NCBI RefSeq assembly: GCF_004521915.1
Contig: NZ_SDKD01000025.1
Location: 1-59,792 of the forward strand
From: Brevibacillus migulae
Lineage (GTDB): Bacteria > Bacillota > Bacilli > Brevibacillales > Brevibacillaceae
Length of the DNA: 59,792 nucleotides
Direction: 5' to 3'
Shown here: piece by piece, positions 1 to 8,552 of the stretch
Numbering within the stretch: position 1 is the stretch's first letter
Layout: each line of letters begins with the position of its first letter
Program-made: the position numbers and the translations under genes
The notes under the pieces: model-generated
What the model was told of the DNA's origin: nothing
Databases searched by the model: none
The model's input: the letters and a program-made list of their open reading frames with translations, nothing else

Positions 1-33
1 TCGTCCTGAGCCAGGATCAAACTCTCCAATAAA
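1..33 (-). rRNA. 16S rRNA, 5' end only
   Basis: The reverse complement of the first bases reads as the universal 16S 5' terminus, including the GAGTTTGATCCTGGCTCAG primer-site sequence preceded by TTTATTG. Only about 33 nucleotides lie in the window; the gene continues beyond position 1 on the minus strand. The exact mature 5' end is placed by analogy with other Bacillales. The upstream leader (about 34-150) contains a CCTTGAAAACCGGATA stretch of the kind common in Bacillales pre-rRNA leaders, where processing and antitermination signals lie. Confidence 0.95.
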
Positions 34-152
34 TTGGTGTTGATCAATGGTCAAGCAAAATATAATTGAACGAGGCATAAAACAACTTCTATCCGGTTTT
101 CAAGGAACGAATCTTGTAAGTCAATCGCCCTTCAGCGGAGGCGACGTTTTTT

Positions 153-181
153 AATATAGCATAGACAAAATTGTATTGCAA
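153..181 (-). promoter_or_regulatory. rrn operon promoter P2 (proximal)
   Basis: On the minus strand TTGCAA (176-181) and TATATT (153-158) are separated by exactly 17 bp. It is the proximal of two tandem SigA-type promoters reading into the 16S gene, the usual arrangement for rRNA operons in Bacillales. Transcription would start roughly 115 bp upstream of the mature 16S end. Confidence 0.75.
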
Positions 182-232
182 CAGGAAATTATCGGTTAAA
201 GCGACTTCGCTTCCAACGAAGCCAGGAGTTAG

Positions 233-261
233 ATCATATCATTGTCCTCTAGTGAAAGCAA
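233..261 (-). promoter_or_regulatory. rrn operon promoter P1 (distal)
   Basis: On the minus strand TTGCTT (256-261) and TATGAT (233-238) are spaced by 17 bp. It lies about 80 bp upstream of P2 and points the same way. Its -35 region abuts the divergently transcribed gene that begins at 316. Confidence 0.65.
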
Positions 262-315
262 CTAGAAAATTTGACCATACTAAACAACAGAGTAGTTGAA
301 GGGAGGAGCATTTCA

Positions 316-981
316 TTGCGCATTGTTTCATATAACATTCACGGTGGTAAAGACTTGTTCATGAGAAAGCGTCTGGATCAGATGGCCGAAACGCTTTCTT
401 CTTTAGAAGCTGATATTATTGGACTGCAGGAAGTACACCAAAACAATCGGTCGGGGTACCAGGCCGCTTATCTCGCTGAACGGTTGCAAACGAGTTATGC
501 TTATGGACCCGCGTTACCGATTGCCGACGGCTCTTATGGAAACGCCCTATTAACAAAGCACCCATTGGTTTTTAGCACGGTTAAGTCCCTCCCTGCAAAA
601 AAAGAGCCGCGCAGTCTGCTGCAGACAACCGTAAAATGGGACAACCGATATCTTGACTTCTGGGTGACCCATTTCAGTCTTGATGAATCCAGCAGAGAAG
701 CACAGGTTGAAGCATTGCGCAAGGAGATCGCTCCACTCAACGATAAACCGCTTGTTCTGCTCGGTGACTTCAATAGCCGTCACACCGAGTTTACCCCTCA
801 CCTTTTGGATTGTGGTCGCATCCAACACATGCACCGACTCTCTACCCTTGTACCCTTTTCGAAGCGAGTAGACTATATCTTTGTTTCTTCCCAGTGGAAG
901 GTAACCGAGTATCAACGAATTGATGTCAAATGGTCTGATCATTATCCCATCCTGGTCACCTTACAGCTTGCAGAGCCTTGA
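316..981 (+). CDS. Endonuclease/exonuclease/phosphatase family protein
   Basis: A 221-residue member of the EEP (DNase I-like) fold. Family signatures appear in order: VSYNIHGG near the N-terminus, IGLQEV with the metal-binding glutamate, LLGDFNSR, DYIFVS and a C-terminal WSDHYPI with the catalytic Asp-His pair. These enzymes hydrolyse phosphodiester or phosphomonoester bonds in a Mg-dependent way; the substrate cannot be told from sequence. The frame is open from a TTG at 271, but the TTG at 316 is chosen because AAGGGAGGAG sits 6-8 bases before it and the protein then starts directly at the first beta strand (MRIVSYN). There is no signal peptide. Its 3' end overlaps the convergent neighbour by 26 bp. 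Confidence 0.85.
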   Translation: MRIVSYNIHGGKDLFMRKRLDQMAETLSSLEADIIGLQEVHQNNRSGYQAAYLAERLQTSYAYGPALPIADGSYGNALLTKHPLVFSTVKSLPAKKEPRSLLQTTVKWDNRYLDFWVTHFSLDESSREAQVEALRKEIAPLNDKPLVLLGDFNSRHTEFTPHLLDCGRIQHMHRLSTLVPFSKRVDYIFVSSQWKVTEYQRIDVKWSDHYPILVTLQLAEP

Positions 982-2431
982 TCTCCTGAGCGATAAAAGC
1001 CTTCACGTCAATCAGTCTGGCAGGACGCGGAAAAGGATGAGAAGCACCTGCTACGATCAATGGAATCGTAGAGTCTTGCTTATGCAGGGAACCATGGCTG
1101 CCTCCTCCTAAGTGAGTCGGAGAATACTCGGATAATAACTCGTAACCAGGCGCTGCGTTCACCACAATTACCGGAGCGCTTTGTGAAAAAAGAGCGCCGT
1201 ACAGTCTGGCCATGCCATCCGGAAAGGAATCATAAGCGACGAGATTTCCGGTGATCTGTAAATCAAGCACCTGCGCATTTCCCTCAATGGTCCATTCCGC
1301 TCCATACGCATCTTTGTATCGTCCGCCTTTGCGAAACCGAACCATCTCGTCCGTTCCGCCTTTTTGCGCAACAGCCCATTCATCCTCTTTCCAGGCAATG
1401 ATATCGAGCCTACTTTCATTCGAAACAGCAGCAATCACTTTATCATGCAATTCGTTCGACAACGGATAGATATACCCCATCCGCTCGTTGTTGCAAACCA
1501 CCACTTCATTCTCTACGTCAAAATCTGTCCCTAATTTATACAACGAAAAGGAAGCCAGCAAATCATCCAACGGTATATTGAGATCCTTGTCAGTTCCAAT
1601 CGATGTTTGTCCATGGTCGCTGATCAACAGAATCGTGTTTCGCTCCATCGCTTGTTCCCAGGAATCAAAAGAGTCGAGAAAGCGGACCAATTGCTTGTCT
1701 ACTTCGGCAAGATGATCGACAGCCGCGCTGGGGTCCCTATGTACCTTGTGATCATTATCCGGCAAGTATACAAGGGTAAAATCCGGCTGCTTGCCGCTCC
1801 GGATCACTTCCAGCAGCACATCAATCGCAAAGGCATCATTAATGCCATAGCTGGACATAGGACCGTGCGACCAGTTCCAATTGAGCGGTCTGAACAAATT
1901 CGGCTGTACAAGCGTTCCAAGACTCAAAAAGGTCGGTCCGGAAACCTTGGCGGGTTGAAATCCCATGATGGCATCAAGCACTAACGGGAGACTCATCTTA
2001 TGCTGCTTATGTCCCCGATGGGCGATCACATTAATGGATCCGCTAATGTAGCCCTGCTCTTCCAATTCTTCATGAATGGTCTTCACATACTTGCTCAAGT
2101 GACGTTCATTCAAATCGTAAAGGACATTATTTGCGCACTTCCCCAATCCGATTTTATAAATGGGCATAGCTCCGTTGACATAGTTGATGATGCACTTGGT
2201 CTGAGGATCAAACCAAACGAGCCCCGGCACCTTGTGCTCGTCAGGATATACTCCTGTCAGCAAAGAGCAGTCAACCGAAGCCGTCATAGTAGGGTAAACC
2301 GTCACACAATCCGGGATGATCTCCCCATGCTGCTGGAAAAATTCCAACGCCGGGGCTTTTTTTTGCGCGATGCAGGCATGTACGACATCGGGCATCATGG
2401 AATCCACGAGGAACAGGATTATTTTCTTCAT
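956..2431 (-). CDS. Alkaline phosphatase superfamily / type I phosphodiesterase-nucleotide pyrophosphatase protein
   Basis: A 491-residue protein with the metal-binding core of the phosphodiesterase/nucleotide pyrophosphatase branch. ILFLVDSMMPD carries the first Asp, YPTMTASVDCSLLTGVYPDEH contains the likely Thr nucleophile and the typical G-x-YP turn, DNDHKVH and LLISDHGQT supply further metal ligands, and GGGSHGS is the C-terminal His ligand region. No signal peptide is evident, so action is probably cytoplasmic. An AAGGAGGAAGGGAC ribosome site precedes the ATG. Family members cleave phosphodiesters, pyrophosphates or phosphonates; substrate unknown. It is monocistronic by appearance and overlaps the convergent EEP gene, another phosphoesterase, at its 3' end. 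Confidence 0.85.
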   Translation of the reverse strand: MKKIILFLVDSMMPDVVHACIAQKKAPALEFFQQHGEIIPDCVTVYPTMTASVDCSLLTGVYPDEHKVPGLVWFDPQTKCIINYVNGAMPIYKIGLGKCANNVLYDLNERHLSKYVKTIHEELEEQGYISGSINVIAHRGHKQHKMSLPLVLDAIMGFQPAKVSGPTFLSLGTLVQPNLFRPLNWNWSHGPMSSYGINDAFAIDVLLEVIRSGKQPDFTLVYLPDNDHKVHRDPSAAVDHLAEVDKQLVRFLDSFDSWEQAMERNTILLISDHGQTSIGTDKDLNIPLDDLLASFSLYKLGTDFDVENEVVVCNNERMGYIYPLSNELHDKVIAAVSNESRLDIIAWKEDEWAVAQKGGTDEMVRFRKGGRYKDAYGAEWTIEGNAQVLDLQITGNLVAYDSFPDGMARLYGALFSQSAPVIVVNAAPGYELLSEYSPTHLGGGSHGSLHKQDSTIPLIVAGASHPFPRPARLIDVKAFIAQEIKALQAVR

Positions 2432-2507
2432 GTCCCTTCCTCCTTTGCGGAATAAGAATCAGTCAGTCGTAGTCTTTAGTGTTTGCCTTAAACAATCGGC
2501 TATGCGT

Positions 2508-2548
2508 GAGAAAAGAAAACAGCCCGTAATCGCGAACGATGACGGGCT
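2508..2548 (-). terminator. Rho-independent terminator after the S41 protease gene
   Basis: On the minus strand AGCCCGT and ACGGGCT form a stem (2521-2548) followed by GTTTTCTTTTC. It lies just beyond the stop of the S41 peptidase gene and before the next minus-strand gene. Confidence 0.85.
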
Positions 2549-2562
2549 ATCCCAACATGCCA

Positions 2563-4053
2563 TTATGAATCGGTGAAGGTCAACGTGATCTCCCCGCTGT
2601 TTTGTACGATCTTCGACTGGACCGCAGATGGAATCAGCACATAATCCGTGTTTGCCTGCTCAGACTGCTTCATGACGCTTTTGAAAACTTCCGCACGCAT
2701 CATCAAGCCTTGCGGAGTTGCTTTGAAGAGCGGATGGGTAACGACAAAAGGAACGCCATTAATCAACACATCGCCATCTGCTTCTTTTACCTCAAAGTGT
2801 TTCACTCCCAGCGAACGCAGAGCTTCGATAACTTGCGCAATATCGTCTTTTACTTCCAGATCAGGCGTAAGCCCCACATGATTGACGACCGTGCGATTCG
2901 GAGTCAGGTATTGATGCAATGTGATTTTCAAGGCATCCCCTTCCTCCAGGTCGATCACCTGCTGAGCACTTCCTTTTCCGTACGTTTTCGTTCCAACCAG
3001 GGTGGCTATCCCGTGATCGCGAAGCGCCCCTGAGAGCAGCTCTGAAGCAGATGCTGTCCCTTCATTGACGAGGATTTTAACCGGGATGTGGATTTCTTCG
3101 CCATTATGCACCCAGCGTGCAATCTCCACACCGTTTCGATCCTGCATATACGTGAGCAATCCGTCCTCCATGAACAAGCTGGCGATATCCTGCGCTGCCC
3201 CTAAATAACCGCCGCCGTTGTCACGCAGATCGAACACCAATCCCTTCACAGGTTTTGACCCTTTGCTTAGCGCATACAAATGCCGCTGAAACTCTTGCGC
3301 TGCTTCGGCACCAAAGGTATCCAGGCGAATATACCCGATATCTCCCTGAAATGGCTTACTTACCACTTCCGGGATGCTCAGTACCGCTCGTTTAACCTTG
3401 AACTCCTTGGTCGCATTTTCTTTCGGGCGAAAAATCGTCAGCACCGCCTCTGTCCCTTCTTTTCCTTGCAACAGGGTATAGGCGTCTTCAAAGCTCTTGC
3501 CCTTCAGATCTTTTCCGTCGGCTGCAATGAGATGATCCCCCGGCTGCAGTCCGGCCGTTTCTGCAGGTGAGTTCGGGAATACTTCCCGAATGATCAGCTG
3601 CGCATCCTGAATGCGCATCCGAAATCCAAAGCCGACATATTCGTTATTGACGTTGGCTTCAAAGCGCTGCAACTCTTCCTTTGTGAAAAAAACGGTATGC
3701 GGATCTTCCAGAGTGCTGAGCATGCCATTGATGGCCCAGCGATTGACATCCGTCTCGTCCAAGAGGTAAGCCTGCTCCCACTCCTGCAGCTGCCCGATCA
3801 GCTCCGGCAGGGTATCGTCCTCCGGATCCGTCTGTACCTTGCCTTTGTTCAATTTCTGAATCTCCTGCCCTACTTGATTCAGTGCCCCTGTCACAAGCTG
3901 TGGCTCAGTGGGCTTATTGACGTGATTTTCTTCCAAAAGCTGAAAGACTTCCCCTACTTCTACGTATGGAACATCGTTTTCAGCAGCGATTCCAGCTTGG
4001 CTGGAGAACAACAGGCTTCCGGCCAGCATACTCGTAAGAATGATTTTGATCAT
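2563..4053 (-). CDS. S41 family carboxyl-terminal processing peptidase (CtpA-like)
   Basis: A 496-residue secreted or membrane-tethered serine protease. Residues 1-24 look like a signal peptide (hydrophobic stretch ending AGIAAE). A PDZ domain follows (around 135-215, with the FGFRM and AGLQPGDHL motifs), then the tail-specific protease core: YIRLDTF, VFDLRDNGGG, the nucleophile region GTASASELLSGAL and the lysine region GTKTYGKGSAQ, giving the Ser-Lys dyad. The C-terminal 100 residues are outside the core. CtpA-type enzymes trim C-termini of extracytoplasmic proteins. The start ATG overlaps the upstream SLH gene stop (ATGA), with GAGGTG upstream, so the two are cotranscribed and probably translationally coupled. 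Confidence 0.9.
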   Translation of the reverse strand: MIKIILTSMLAGSLLFSSQAGIAAENDVPYVEVGEVFQLLEENHVNKPTEPQLVTGALNQVGQEIQKLNKGKVQTDPEDDTLPELIGQLQEWEQAYLLDETDVNRWAINGMLSTLEDPHTVFFTKEELQRFEANVNNEYVGFGFRMRIQDAQLIIREVFPNSPAETAGLQPGDHLIAADGKDLKGKSFEDAYTLLQGKEGTEAVLTIFRPKENATKEFKVKRAVLSIPEVVSKPFQGDIGYIRLDTFGAEAAQEFQRHLYALSKGSKPVKGLVFDLRDNGGGYLGAAQDIASLFMEDGLLTYMQDRNGVEIARWVHNGEEIHIPVKILVNEGTASASELLSGALRDHGIATLVGTKTYGKGSAQQVIDLEEGDALKITLHQYLTPNRTVVNHVGLTPDLEVKDDIAQVIEALRSLGVKHFEVKEADGDVLINGVPFVVTHPLFKATPQGLMMRAEVFKSVMKQSEQANTDYVLIPSAVQSKIVQNSGEITLTFTDS

Positions 4054-6056
4054 CGCTTGTTGTTCACCTCTTTTCGGACTTCTTCCGGAATGTAGATCGA
4101 AATCGCTTGATTCGGTGTGTAGCTTTCTTTGCCGATATAAGACACGTACTGTCTGGAATCATAGATTTCCTCATAGCGCCATTGATGAGCGATGAGCTGA
4201 TCGGTTACCCGGTCGATATAATATTTGTTGATGAAGAGCGGCACGTTTACGACACGGCCATTCTCCAAGCTCACCGTTCCGGCTTTTTCAACGATTGCGT
4301 CTCCGGGAATCCACTCCGTGATGATGTCATACGAGCCGAATGATTGCATTTCATACCGAGCCTGCAATTCATGGACGCGAGTACGGATAGACTGCTTCTC
4401 GATCCATTCATGCATATAATCATTTGAATTCGTCTGGCTAAGCGACCAGGATTGCTCATCGAAATGATGAATATATTCGACATTTTCCGCAGCATCGACA
4501 TAAGATTCCATCTTTTGCAGCACTAGGTCTCGAGGAGATTGATAATAACCGGTCGTATGAGCAACCTGCCGATCCTGATCGATGTCCTGCCAGTATTTGA
4601 AGCGAAAACCGTTCAATGCGGCCGTTCCCTCTACCCGATAATCCTGCTGTTGTTGGAAATGGCCCAGTACGAATGTCAGGTGGTTGGCGATCGAATCTTG
4701 GTCCTTCAGCTGCGTGAGGTCTTGCAAAATCCCCCGCTTCAATGTCTGAAACTCGGGTGAATTGCTGATGCCCGCCGAAGCGTTAAGCTCTTGTTCCGCC
4801 TCTTCAATCCGTTCTTGGGAAATGAGATAGTATACAATGTTGCGCAAGGATTCCGAAGTTTCTCCAACTTCGCGGTAAGCAGCGATCGTCCGAGAGAGAT
4901 CTCCCCTGTTCGCTTCCATGGCCGCCAGGTAAATCGAAAAAGCTTCCCATTCCTTTGTGCCTTTCTTCATCTTGCTTTCATATTGGTGGAGGCGATCGAG
5001 CGTCTTTTCAAAAATCTCTTTGTCTTCAGACTGCATTTGCAAAATGATGTCGTAAATATTCGCGACCAGCAATCGCATGGTATCTGGCAAAACAATCCGA
5101 TCCGCGAAGTAAGCATCCAGCGCAGAAAATGCGTTGGTCAAATTGTCTTCTAACGGTGTATTCGGGTTCCAGCTTAAATAGTAGTAAATCCCAACCTTGT
5201 TCGGGTAATCCGTCTGCGACAAACGCGTCAACGTTTCATACGTCTTTTCGTCGTCTGCCCTGTTGCGAATGGCTTCCACCGCTTGCAAATAGGCATCGTC
5301 ATCGGCTGTCTTCCATTCCGTGTAGGTCGCAAACAAAGGGAAAAGCTCACGGATATCCGGCACCAACGGGTATTTGGTGCCGTCCACATCCAAAGTGGGC
5401 AACAGCCCATCCGCATCAACCAGGCTGATCACTTGATCCGCCAGTACGGCCGATTCAGCCCTGGTGAGCGGGTCTGTCTCTTTTCCATTCAGCCAGGAAC
5501 GTGTGGTGATTTCCTGCCACGCCTCTGCATTGTCCTTCGCCCCGACAAAGACCTGGAGCAACCGTGCCGCCTCTCCTTTCGTAATCGGCTTGGCCGGCTG
5601 CAGCTCTTTTCCCGGAAAGACCTGATGCAGAGCATCCGGTCCATACAGCGTCTCCATGAACAAAGAAGCGCGAAGAATCGGACGATACATCCAAGTCAAA
5701 CGATTCACATCGGTATAGGGCAGCGATGGATTTTCAAAATCGTCCTCGCGTCCCAGCAAAAAACTTTCCGAAAGCAGGGAAAGTGGTTGAAGCTGCTGTT
5801 GATTCCGAAGAAAGAGACGATCCAGAAGAACCAGATATTCCGCTCGAGTCATCAGACGGTCCGGATAAAAATGACCATCCTTGCTCTCCGCGAACATCCC
5901 TTCCTCCACCGTCCTAAAAATCGATTTCTTTGCCCAATGGGACCAGATATCGGTAAAAGGAATGTATACTTCTTCTTCCGCATAGGTGCTCTGTGGCGCA
6001 AGCAGCGCACAGAGCAGCAGACCTGCGGTGGCCTTCCACATTTTTCTTTTTTGCAC
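4050..6056 (-). CDS. SLH-domain cell-surface protein
   Basis: A 668-residue exported protein. The start is taken as GTG 6056, six bases after AAGGAGG; the frame is open farther upstream but without a ribosome site. The N-terminus has a basic QKRK segment and a hydrophobic core ending QSTYAEE, a signal peptide. S-layer homology modules follow: FTDIWSHWAKKSI...RAEYLVLLDRLF (about 20-72), YTDVNRLTWMYRPI...KGEAARLLQVF, and a weaker third containing RAESAVLADQV. Such modules bind pyruvylated secondary cell-wall polymer. The rest is alpha-helical, TPR-like in appearance, with no catalytic motif I recognise. The overlap with the S41 protease gene suggests the protease acts on or with this protein; that is inference. 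Confidence 0.88.
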   Translation of the reverse strand: MQKRKMWKATAGLLLCALLAPQSTYAEEEVYIPFTDIWSHWAKKSIFRTVEEGMFAESKDGHFYPDRLMTRAEYLVLLDRLFLRNQQQLQPLSLLSESFLLGREDDFENPSLPYTDVNRLTWMYRPILRASLFMETLYGPDALHQVFPGKELQPAKPITKGEAARLLQVFVGAKDNAEAWQEITTRSWLNGKETDPLTRAESAVLADQVISLVDADGLLPTLDVDGTKYPLVPDIRELFPLFATYTEWKTADDDAYLQAVEAIRNRADDEKTYETLTRLSQTDYPNKVGIYYYLSWNPNTPLEDNLTNAFSALDAYFADRIVLPDTMRLLVANIYDIILQMQSEDKEIFEKTLDRLHQYESKMKKGTKEWEAFSIYLAAMEANRGDLSRTIAAYREVGETSESLRNIVYYLISQERIEEAEQELNASAGISNSPEFQTLKRGILQDLTQLKDQDSIANHLTFVLGHFQQQQDYRVEGTAALNGFRFKYWQDIDQDRQVAHTTGYYQSPRDLVLQKMESYVDAAENVEYIHHFDEQSWSLSQTNSNDYMHEWIEKQSIRTRVHELQARYEMQSFGSYDIITEWIPGDAIVEKAGTVSLENGRVVNVPLFINKYYIDRVTDQLIAHQWRYEEIYDSRQYVSYIGKESYTPNQAISIYIPEEVRKEVNNKR

Positions 6057-6092
6057 AAGGATCCTCCTTAAGGCAAGCAACTGACAGACAAT

Positions 6093-6590
6093 TTACACGA
6101 GAAGCCGATCGCATTCATCGCAAAAAACAGGTCCCTTGCCGCGCCGCCATTCATCTACCTTGCGCAGCGACAAGGGACGGAAACAGCCCATGCACGCTTT
6201 GTTTCTCACTTCTACTATCGGATTTGCTTTTGTTTCGGATAAACGAATGTAAGCGGAAAGAAATTCCTCGTCCAGCTCCTGCTCCAGAGCCAAGATTTCA
6301 AATTGCAATTCTTGGATGGACTGCTGCAATTCCAGAGCCTGATGATCCCAGCGGGCAGCCTGCTCCTGCTGATCCTTTTTCATCATCCACAACTCTTGCT
6401 CCAACAGCAGCTTGGCAATTTCTTCATCTGGATTGGAGGGCGCAGGCAAATGGCTGGACTTCGTTTCCAAGTCTCGTACCTGCCGCTCCATCTGGCTGCG
6501 CTTTTCCTCCAATTGCTGCCATTCGTCACGAGCCGCATTCATTGCTTGCTTCGCTTTATGCCAATGCCACAGCTTTTTAGCGGGCAGCAT
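6093..6590 (-). CDS. Zinc-ribbon, coiled-coil protein (COG1579-like)
   Basis: A 165-residue protein. A long alpha-helical coiled coil (about 10-115, rich in Gln, Glu, Leu and Trp) is followed by a C4 zinc ribbon with CMGCFRPL and FCDECDR as the two Cys pairs. Related proteins are described as putative nucleic-acid-binding zinc ribbons and commonly lie next to the Nif3-like gene, as here. A GTG at 6599 is an alternative start; ATG 6590 has GAGGTG six bases upstream and is preferred. The gene sits 27 bp after the YqfO stop and is probably in one transcript with it. Confidence 0.82.
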   Translation of the reverse strand: MLPAKKLWHWHKAKQAMNAARDEWQQLEEKRSQMERQVRDLETKSSHLPAPSNPDEEIAKLLLEQELWMMKKDQQEQAARWDHQALELQQSIQELQFEILALEQELDEEFLSAYIRLSETKANPIVEVRNKACMGCFRPLSLRKVDEWRRGKGPVFCDECDRLLV

Positions 6591-6617
6591 ATGCTTCACC
6601 TCACCTTTCCCACAGAC

Positions 6618-7733
6618 CTATACAAACTGGAACGGATCCGTATGGGTTTGCGAAGGGATGACTTCGGTAGCATAGCCATCCTTTTGCAGCCGCTCGGCCA
6701 AAAATGCTGCCAGCTTATGCTTCATGATCTTCTCAATGTTATGGCCCGGATCGATCAGACGAAGTCCGGCTGCAGCCGCGTCATGAGCGACATGGTAGTT
6801 GATGTCTCCCGTGATAAATACGTCCGCACCGCGAAAACCAGCCTTTCCTACAAAGGAATTGCCGTCTCCGCCGACCACTGCCACGCGCTTGACAAGGTCG
6901 TCCAGACCCCCGACGACTCGCACACCCGTGAGCGAAAAGCGCTCCTTTATCTTCTCCGCAAGGGCACGCAGTGTCATCGGTTCGGGCAGCTTGCCGATTC
7001 GACCAATCCCTAATACCTTCCCGGGGAGATCAAGCGGATAAATATCATAGGCGACTTCCTCATACGGATGGGCCGCCTTCATCGCCGAGATGACCGCCGA
7101 CTGTCGGGATGCAGGGATGACCGTTTCGATGCGCACCTCTTCCACCCGCTCGAGTTGTCCAGTCGTCCCAATATAAGGCTTTGTGCCCTCCGCAGGTAAA
7201 AAAGTACCGATGCCTTCTGCCTGGAATGAACAATGGCTGTAATTGCCGATAGCTCCCGCTCCAGCAGCGGTGATCGCCTGGAAAACGGCATCCCGATGGG
7301 TTTTCGGAACAAATACGACCAGTTTTTTCAGGAAGTCGGTATGGAGAGGGTCCAGCACTTCCACCTGTGTCAATCCGAGTTCCTCTGCCAGCCAGTCATT
7401 CATACCGCCTTCCGCGACATCCAGATTGGTATGGGCTGTATAAACGGCGATGTCGTGCTTGAGCAATTTTTCAAACAGACGTCCACCCGGCAGATCGGTT
7501 CTGATATTTTTCAGCGGGCGATAAATCACCGCATGATGAGCCACAATCAGGTCGACTCCTTCTGCGATCGCCTCATCGACGACTTCTTCCAGTACATCCA
7601 GCGCGATCATGACTTTTTTCACAGGCTTTTGCAGGGTGCCGACATGCAAACCGATTTTGTCACCTTCCATGGCGATTGATTTCGGCGCTAGTTTTTCGAC
7701 GTATTGGATAATGTGCTGTCCGTTTGCAAGCAT
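6618..7733 (-). CDS. yqfO: Nif3-like dinuclear metal centre protein (YqfO)
   Basis: A 371-residue Nif3/YqfO family member. Metal ligands are visible in VAHHAVIYRPL and TAHTNLDVAEGG near the N-terminus and in LIDPGHNIEK near the C-terminus. A roughly 130-residue PII/CutA-like insertion (about 125-250) separates the two halves, as in B. subtilis YqfO, and the length agrees. The family forms toroidal hexamers with two metal ions per subunit; the cellular role is not settled. ATG 7733 (MLANGQHII) is chosen because it follows GAGGTG at five bases and matches the YqfO N-terminus. It overlaps the end of trmK by 46 bp, so the pair is surely cotranscribed. Confidence 0.92.
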   Translation of the reverse strand: MLANGQHIIQYVEKLAPKSIAMEGDKIGLHVGTLQKPVKKVMIALDVLEEVVDEAIAEGVDLIVAHHAVIYRPLKNIRTDLPGGRLFEKLLKHDIAVYTAHTNLDVAEGGMNDWLAEELGLTQVEVLDPLHTDFLKKLVVFVPKTHRDAVFQAITAAGAGAIGNYSHCSFQAEGIGTFLPAEGTKPYIGTTGQLERVEEVRIETVIPASRQSAVISAMKAAHPYEEVAYDIYPLDLPGKVLGIGRIGKLPEPMTLRALAEKIKERFSLTGVRVVGGLDDLVKRVAVVGGDGNSFVGKAGFRGADVFITGDINYHVAHDAAAAGLRLIDPGHNIEKIMKHKLAAFLAERLQKDGYATEVIPSQTHTDPFQFV

Positions 7734-8443
7734 GCAATCACCTCTTCGATCCATTTCATTTCTCTGCTGATTTCTTCGAGTCTCCCTTGGTTTTCCGCAC
7801 GTCCGGAACGCTGGATCTGCTCACTGATCTGGCGCCATTTGTCCAGCTCCCGGCCCCATTTGCGGATGAGCAGAGGATCCTTCTTCTGCCAGAGAAACGG
7901 TCCCAGCTTCATCAGGTCCTCGACTGGCCGATCCAGACCGGTATACGGTGCAAGCGGCTCTCCTGGCTGCGCCACCAGGATTTCATAAAGGATGCCGTCT
8001 TCCTCCAAAATCGTCTCAGCTGCCAGCTGCCAATGATTTTCCATTAGCCAGCGCCGCACGATTTCTTCACCGACATTTGGCTGCAGAATCAGTTGTTTTA
8101 CACCTGCAAGATTCTCCTTGCCAGCTTCCAGAATCGAGGCGATCAGCTGTCCGCCCATACCGGCAATGCAGATCGTATCGACTTCACCTGGGGAAAGAAC
8201 CGCCAGCCCGTTTCCTTTTCTGACGGAGGCTCTCTCTTGAAGCCGCAGGGATTCAATCTGGCGCAATGCCGATTGGTAAGGCCCTTCATTTAACTCCCCT
8301 GCAATCACAAAGGAGGCGATGTCATTTTGCAATAAATAAGAGGCCAGCAAAGCATGGTCTGATCCAATGTCAGCCACTCTGGCACCCGGCAGGCAGTATT
8401 GCGCGATGTGTCGCAAACGCCGGGAAATGATAATCGAGCTCAT
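7688..8443 (-). CDS. trmK: tRNA (adenine(22)-N1)-methyltransferase TrmK
   Basis: A 251-residue SAM-dependent methyltransferase that makes m1A22 in tRNA in Gram-positive bacteria. The SAM-binding region is ARVADIGSDHALLASYL (about 21-37), followed by IAGMGGQLIASIL (about 93-105) and LQPNVGEEIVRRWL, all characteristic of the TrmK/YqfN family. A C-terminal helical coiled coil ends the protein. GGAAGGTG precedes the ATG. It lies immediately upstream of yqfO, the same order as in B. subtilis; the cytochrome gene found near sigA in that species is absent here. Confidence 0.92.
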   Translation of the reverse strand: MSSIIISRRLRHIAQYCLPGARVADIGSDHALLASYLLQNDIASFVIAGELNEGPYQSALRQIESLRLQERASVRKGNGLAVLSPGEVDTICIAGMGGQLIASILEAGKENLAGVKQLILQPNVGEEIVRRWLMENHWQLAAETILEEDGILYEILVAQPGEPLAPYTGLDRPVEDLMKLGPFLWQKKDPLLIRKWGRELDKWRQISEQIQRSGRAENQGRLEEISREMKWIEEVIACLQTDSTLSNTSKN

Positions 8444-8506
8444 ATATTTTCACCTTCCGTTGTGTCTATTCTAACCGATTCCGGGAAAAAAGCCCAACAG
8501 CGAAAA

Positions 8507-8538
8507 ACGCGAAAAATCCCTATCCTTCGATAGGGATT
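8507..8538 (-). terminator. Terminator after the acyl-CoA dehydrogenase gene
   Basis: On the minus strand AATCCCTATC-GAAG-GATAGGGATT forms a 10-bp stem with a GAAG tetraloop, then TTTCGCGTTTTT. It lies 15 bp past the acyl-CoA dehydrogenase stop. Confidence 0.85.
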
Positions 8539-8552
8539 CATGTCAAAAAGGC

